From: Thiohalobacter sp.
GTDB taxonomy: Bacteria > Pseudomonadota > Gammaproteobacteria > DSM-19610
Direction of reading: 5' to 3'
Length of the DNA: 7,700 nucleotides
Assembly (NCBI GenBank): GCA_027010005.1
Contig: JALVCM010000432.1
Span: 1 to 7,700, forward strand
Numbering within the stretch: position 1 is the first letter of the stretch; the number at the start of each line of letters is the position of its first letter. The translations under genes were made by a program, and so were the position numbers. The notes beneath the pieces are model-generated. The model was not told the origin of the DNA. It was given only the letters and a program-made list of their open reading frames with translations, and ran no database searches. Positions 6,110-7,700 of the stretch are shown here, one piece after another.

Positions 6110-7122
6110 TCGGTACTTCCTGTTTTTATCGGTTTTACGCTGCTCCAGTTCTGGCAGCCGGGACACTGCCAGAAGAGTTTATGCGCCGTGAAGCCACACT
6201 GCTGACAGCGATAGCGTGACTGGGGAACCACCGCCTGCGCCACGTTCTGTTCAACGACGTTCTTGCGGTAGAACACCAGCCAGGGATGCCGACCCGCCAG
6301 CGCATCCACGTAGGCCGTCCACTCTGCATCCCGCCCCAGTTCCAGCAACCCGTCACGGATCTCGCCCAGCACTTCCGGCAGCAGTTCGGCACACTGGTCT
6401 TCCACGCGACAGAAGCAATCGACTGCATCGGTCAGCCGGCCCGATGCACGCAGGCAACGTCCTTTCAGCAGGGTCGCCCGCACACAGTCGGTATCTTCGG
6501 CAAGTGCGTCATCGGCATAACCTTCGGCGCGGATCGTATTGCCACGCTTCAGGGATATTTCACCCAGCGCACACAGGTACTGGGCAAGTCGTGCCCGCCA
6601 GGCCTCATCACCCTGGACTGCAAAGGTGCGTGCCAGCTCGGCAGCCTTGCTCCATTCCTTTTCCTGCTGGTACAAATCGATGAGGTGAACACGGGCATCA
6701 TCGTTATAGCGGTGTGTTTCCAGCAGCTGCTGGAACAGTACCTCGGCGCGATCCAGCAAACCGGCTTTAAGAAAGTCCCGCCCCAGTTCCAGTGTCGCCT
6801 GTTCGTGCAGGGCTTCACTCAACCCGGTACGCGCGATGATATTGCGATGCACACGGATGGCACGGTCCACCTCGCCACGCCGCCGGAACAGGCTGCCGAG
6901 TGCCAGATGCAACTCGACGGTGTCGGGATCGACCTCGACCATCTGCACCAGCACTTCGGTCGCCTTGTCGGGCTGTTCGTTGAGCAGGTAGTTCAGCCCC
7001 TGGCCATAGGCTGAATTCAGCACGGCCTTGGTGCGGCGTTGCTGCCTGCCCTGGCTCCAGCTCGCCACCCACCAACCTGACGCGGCGGCAACCGGCAACA
7101 GTAACCAGAGCAGGAGTTGCAT
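6106..7122 (-). CDS. lapB: Lipopolysaccharide assembly protein LapB (YciM), TPR and rubredoxin-like zinc domains
   Basis: The protein has 338 residues. The N-terminus ([20 protein letters not shown]) is a membrane anchor. Tetratricopeptide-like helices follow, with typical blocks such as [48 protein letters not shown] and [22 protein letters not shown]. The C-terminus is a rubredoxin-type zinc site: C306, C309, C320 and C323 in [18 protein letters not shown]. In E. coli LapB sits in the inner membrane and helps FtsH degrade LpxC, balancing lipid A synthesis, and it recruits LPS-assembly proteins. The E. coli protein as I recall it is 389 residues; here about 50 residues are missing between the TPR region and the zinc domain, while the reading frame stays open. 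The ATG at 7122 has AAGGGG about ten bases upstream, overlapping the lapA stop; the gene's own stop overlaps the pyrF start. Confidence 0.95.
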   Translation of the reverse strand: MQLLLWLLLPVAAASGWWVASWSQGRQQRRTKAVLNSAYGQGLNYLLNEQPDKATEVLVQMVEVDPDTVELHLALGSLFRRRGEVDRAIRVHRNIIARTGLSEALHEQATLELGRDFLKAGLLDRAEVLFQQLLETHRYNDDARVHLIDLYQQEKEWSKAAELARTFAVQGDEAWRARLAQYLCALGEISLKRGNTIRAEGYADDALAEDTDCVRATLLKGRCLRASGRLTDAVDCFCRVEDQCAELLPEVLGEIRDGLLELGRDAEWTAYVDALAGRHPWLVFYRKNVVEQNVAQAVVPQSRYRCQQCGFTAHKLFWQCPGCQNWSSVKPIKTGSTE

Positions 7123-7136
7123 CGCGTAAGGCCCCT

Positions 7137-7424
7137 TTATTTCCCGGCCGGCAGGACGCTGGTTGGCGATGCGGACTTTTCAGCTTTCTTCAACTGCCGG
7201 CGCAAACGAAAGGTCTGCTGCTTTTGTCGCAACAGTATGCCCATACTGACCAGCACGCCGATCACGGCACCCGTCGCCAGGGCGACCACGACAATCATGG
7301 ACAGGGGGATTTCCCGGTAGCCGAAATAGTAATTGAGTGGTACCGGCTCAGCGTTCAGGACGGCAAAGGAAAGCCCCAGCACAATGAGCGTAATGAGTAG
7401 AAGTATGTTGATCAGGCGCAGCAT
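7137..7424 (-). CDS. lapA: Lipopolysaccharide assembly protein LapA (YciS, DUF1049)
   Basis: This 95-residue protein has the two-helix layout of the LapA domain. A first membrane helix (about 5-24, INILLLITLIVLGLSFAVLN) leads into the short loop AEPVPLNYYFGYREIPLS. A second helix follows (about 43-65, MIVVVALATGAVIGVLVSMGILL), and then a basic coiled-coil-like tail with RQKQQTFRLRRQLKKAEK. LapA partners LapB in the inner membrane; its precise role in LPS assembly is less clear than that of LapB. The ATG at 7424 has AAGGGA five bases upstream. It is first in the lapA-lapB-pyrF unit, 14 nt before lapB, and has its own promoter at 7461-7489. Confidence 0.92.
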   Translation of the reverse strand: MLRLINILLLITLIVLGLSFAVLNAEPVPLNYYFGYREIPLSMIVVVALATGAVIGVLVSMGILLRQKQQTFRLRRQLKKAEKSASPTSVLPAGK

Positions 7425-7460
7425 GTTGGTCCCTTGAAGCTTGCATCAGAACAGGGACCG

Positions 7461-7489
7461 ATTATCGGTGCTTTACCGGGTGGCGGCAA
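7461..7489 (-). promoter_or_regulatory. Promoter of the lapA-lapB-pyrF operon
   Basis: On the minus strand TTGCCG (7489-7484) is followed after 17 bp by GATAAT (7466-7461). This matches the sigma-70 pattern at four of six and five of six positions with ideal spacing. The start would fall near 7454, giving a leader of about 30 nt before the lapA ATG. It lies directly downstream of the terminator at 7502-7528, as expected for the start of a new transcription unit. Confidence 0.6.
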
Positions 7490-7501
7490 TCATCCGGGCA
7501 T

Positions 7502-7528
7502 AAAAAAACGCCGGACAGGCCGGCGTTT
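7502..7528 (-). terminator. Rho-independent terminator of the gene at the right edge
   Basis: Reading the minus strand, AAACGCCGG (7528-7520) pairs perfectly with CCGGCGTTT (7514-7506) around the loop CCTGT, and the stem runs into an uninterrupted T-tract at 7508-7502. The orientation shows that it ends transcription entering from the right, before the lapA promoter. Confidence 0.85.
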
Positions 7529-7546
7529 AGTGTTCCAGATATAGCG

Positions 7547-7619
7547 CCGTAGGAGCGGGCTTGCCCGCGAACCCGTAGGTGCCATGCCCTCCTGTTCGCG
7601 GGCAAGCCCGCTCCTACGG
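7547..7619. repeat. REP-type inverted repeat with perfect 26-bp arms
   Basis: The arm at 7547-7572 (starting CCGTAGGAGCGGGCTTGCCC) is an exact reverse complement of 7594-7619, separated by 21 bases. The GTAGGAGCGGGCTTGCCCGCG core is a well-known type of repetitive extragenic palindrome in Pseudomonas and other gammaproteobacteria, generally attributed to RAYT (REP-associated tyrosine) transposases acting in trans. It sits one base after the stop codon of the right-edge gene and before that gene's terminator. Confidence 0.85.
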
Positions 7620-7620
7620 G

Positions 7621-7700
7621 TTAGAACAGGCTACCGCTGCTGGAAGGTGTCTGTTCGCCTTCCGGGGCGGACGGTGCATTCTCGGCCGGCTGCTGGTCGG
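7621..7700 (-). CDS. C-terminal tail of an unidentified protein, cut by window edge
   Basis: On the minus strand the last 25 codons before a TAA at 7623-7621 encode a proline-, alanine-, glutamate- and serine-rich tail ending GEQTPSSSGSLF. It looks disordered and carries no recognisable motif. Support for it being coding is indirect: a REP repeat and a strong terminator in the same orientation follow the stop. In several gammaproteobacteria the gene upstream of lapA is ihfB, so this could be an extended IHF-beta C-terminus, but nothing in the visible residues proves it. Confidence 0.45.
   Translation of the reverse strand, partial: DQQPAENAPSAPEGEQTPSSSGSLF

Noticed and set aside
6110..6166. 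Upstream extension of pyrF to give 262 residues
   Set aside because: The extra 19 codons overlap the conserved zinc-domain end of lapB in another frame, and the ATG at 6109 has the typical ATGA overlap and begins at the family's usual N-terminus.
6286..7014. Plus-strand open frame of 242 codons
   Set aside because: It is antisense to lapB, whose membrane anchor, TPR blocks and zinc motif are clear; the long antisense frame is a by-product of GC-rich codon use.

Overview
The window looks like chromosomal DNA of a gammaproteobacterium of medium-to-high GC. The main reason is the gene block lapA-lapB-pyrF, read leftwards on the minus strand, with a ComEA-like gene after it. Dispersed palindromic repeats of types common in such genomes also occur. 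I cannot name a genus from the sequence. Every gene I can support lies on the minus strand, so the biological reading order runs from the right edge to the left edge.

Right part (about 7700 to 5378): the last 25 codons of an unidentified gene end at 7621. They are followed by a REP-type inverted repeat and a clear rho-independent terminator. A promoter (7461-7489) then drives lapA, lapB and pyrF, which are tightly packed: 14 nt between lapA and lapB, and a 4-nt stop/start overlap between lapB and pyrF. LapA and LapB are inner-membrane proteins that act on lipopolysaccharide assembly and on control of LpxC. PyrF makes UMP. LapB appears shorter than the E. coli protein, losing residues between its TPR region and its zinc-binding tail.

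Middle part (5377 to 4046): an 81-bp near-perfect inverted repeat follows pyrF. Then comes a small secreted helix-hairpin-helix protein of the ComEA family, with hairpins upstream of its start. After it lies a complete toxin-antitoxin operon: a ribbon-helix-helix antitoxin and a MazF/PemK-type RNase. This operon has a consensus-like promoter whose -10 box lies inside a 32-bp imperfect palindrome, a good candidate for the autoregulatory operator.

Left part (3894 to 1): the start of a surface-polysaccharide (O-antigen or similar) cluster. A TATAAT promoter box precedes manC (GDP-mannose supply), followed by a Wzz-type chain-length regulator, a SAM-dependent methyltransferase and the N-terminal 142 codons of an asparagine-synthase-like amidotransferase cut by the window edge. 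The methyltransferase stop codon directly abuts the amidotransferase start. The combination suggests a mannose-derived polysaccharide whose chain length is set by Wzz and whose sugars may be methylated and/or amidated; the modifications are inference.

No tRNA, rRNA, CRISPR array, transposase or riboswitch was recognised. I see no wholly new system. The most useful leads are the toxin-antitoxin operator, the short LapB, the coupled methyltransferase-amidotransferase pair and the position of the polysaccharide cluster beside lapAB/comEA.
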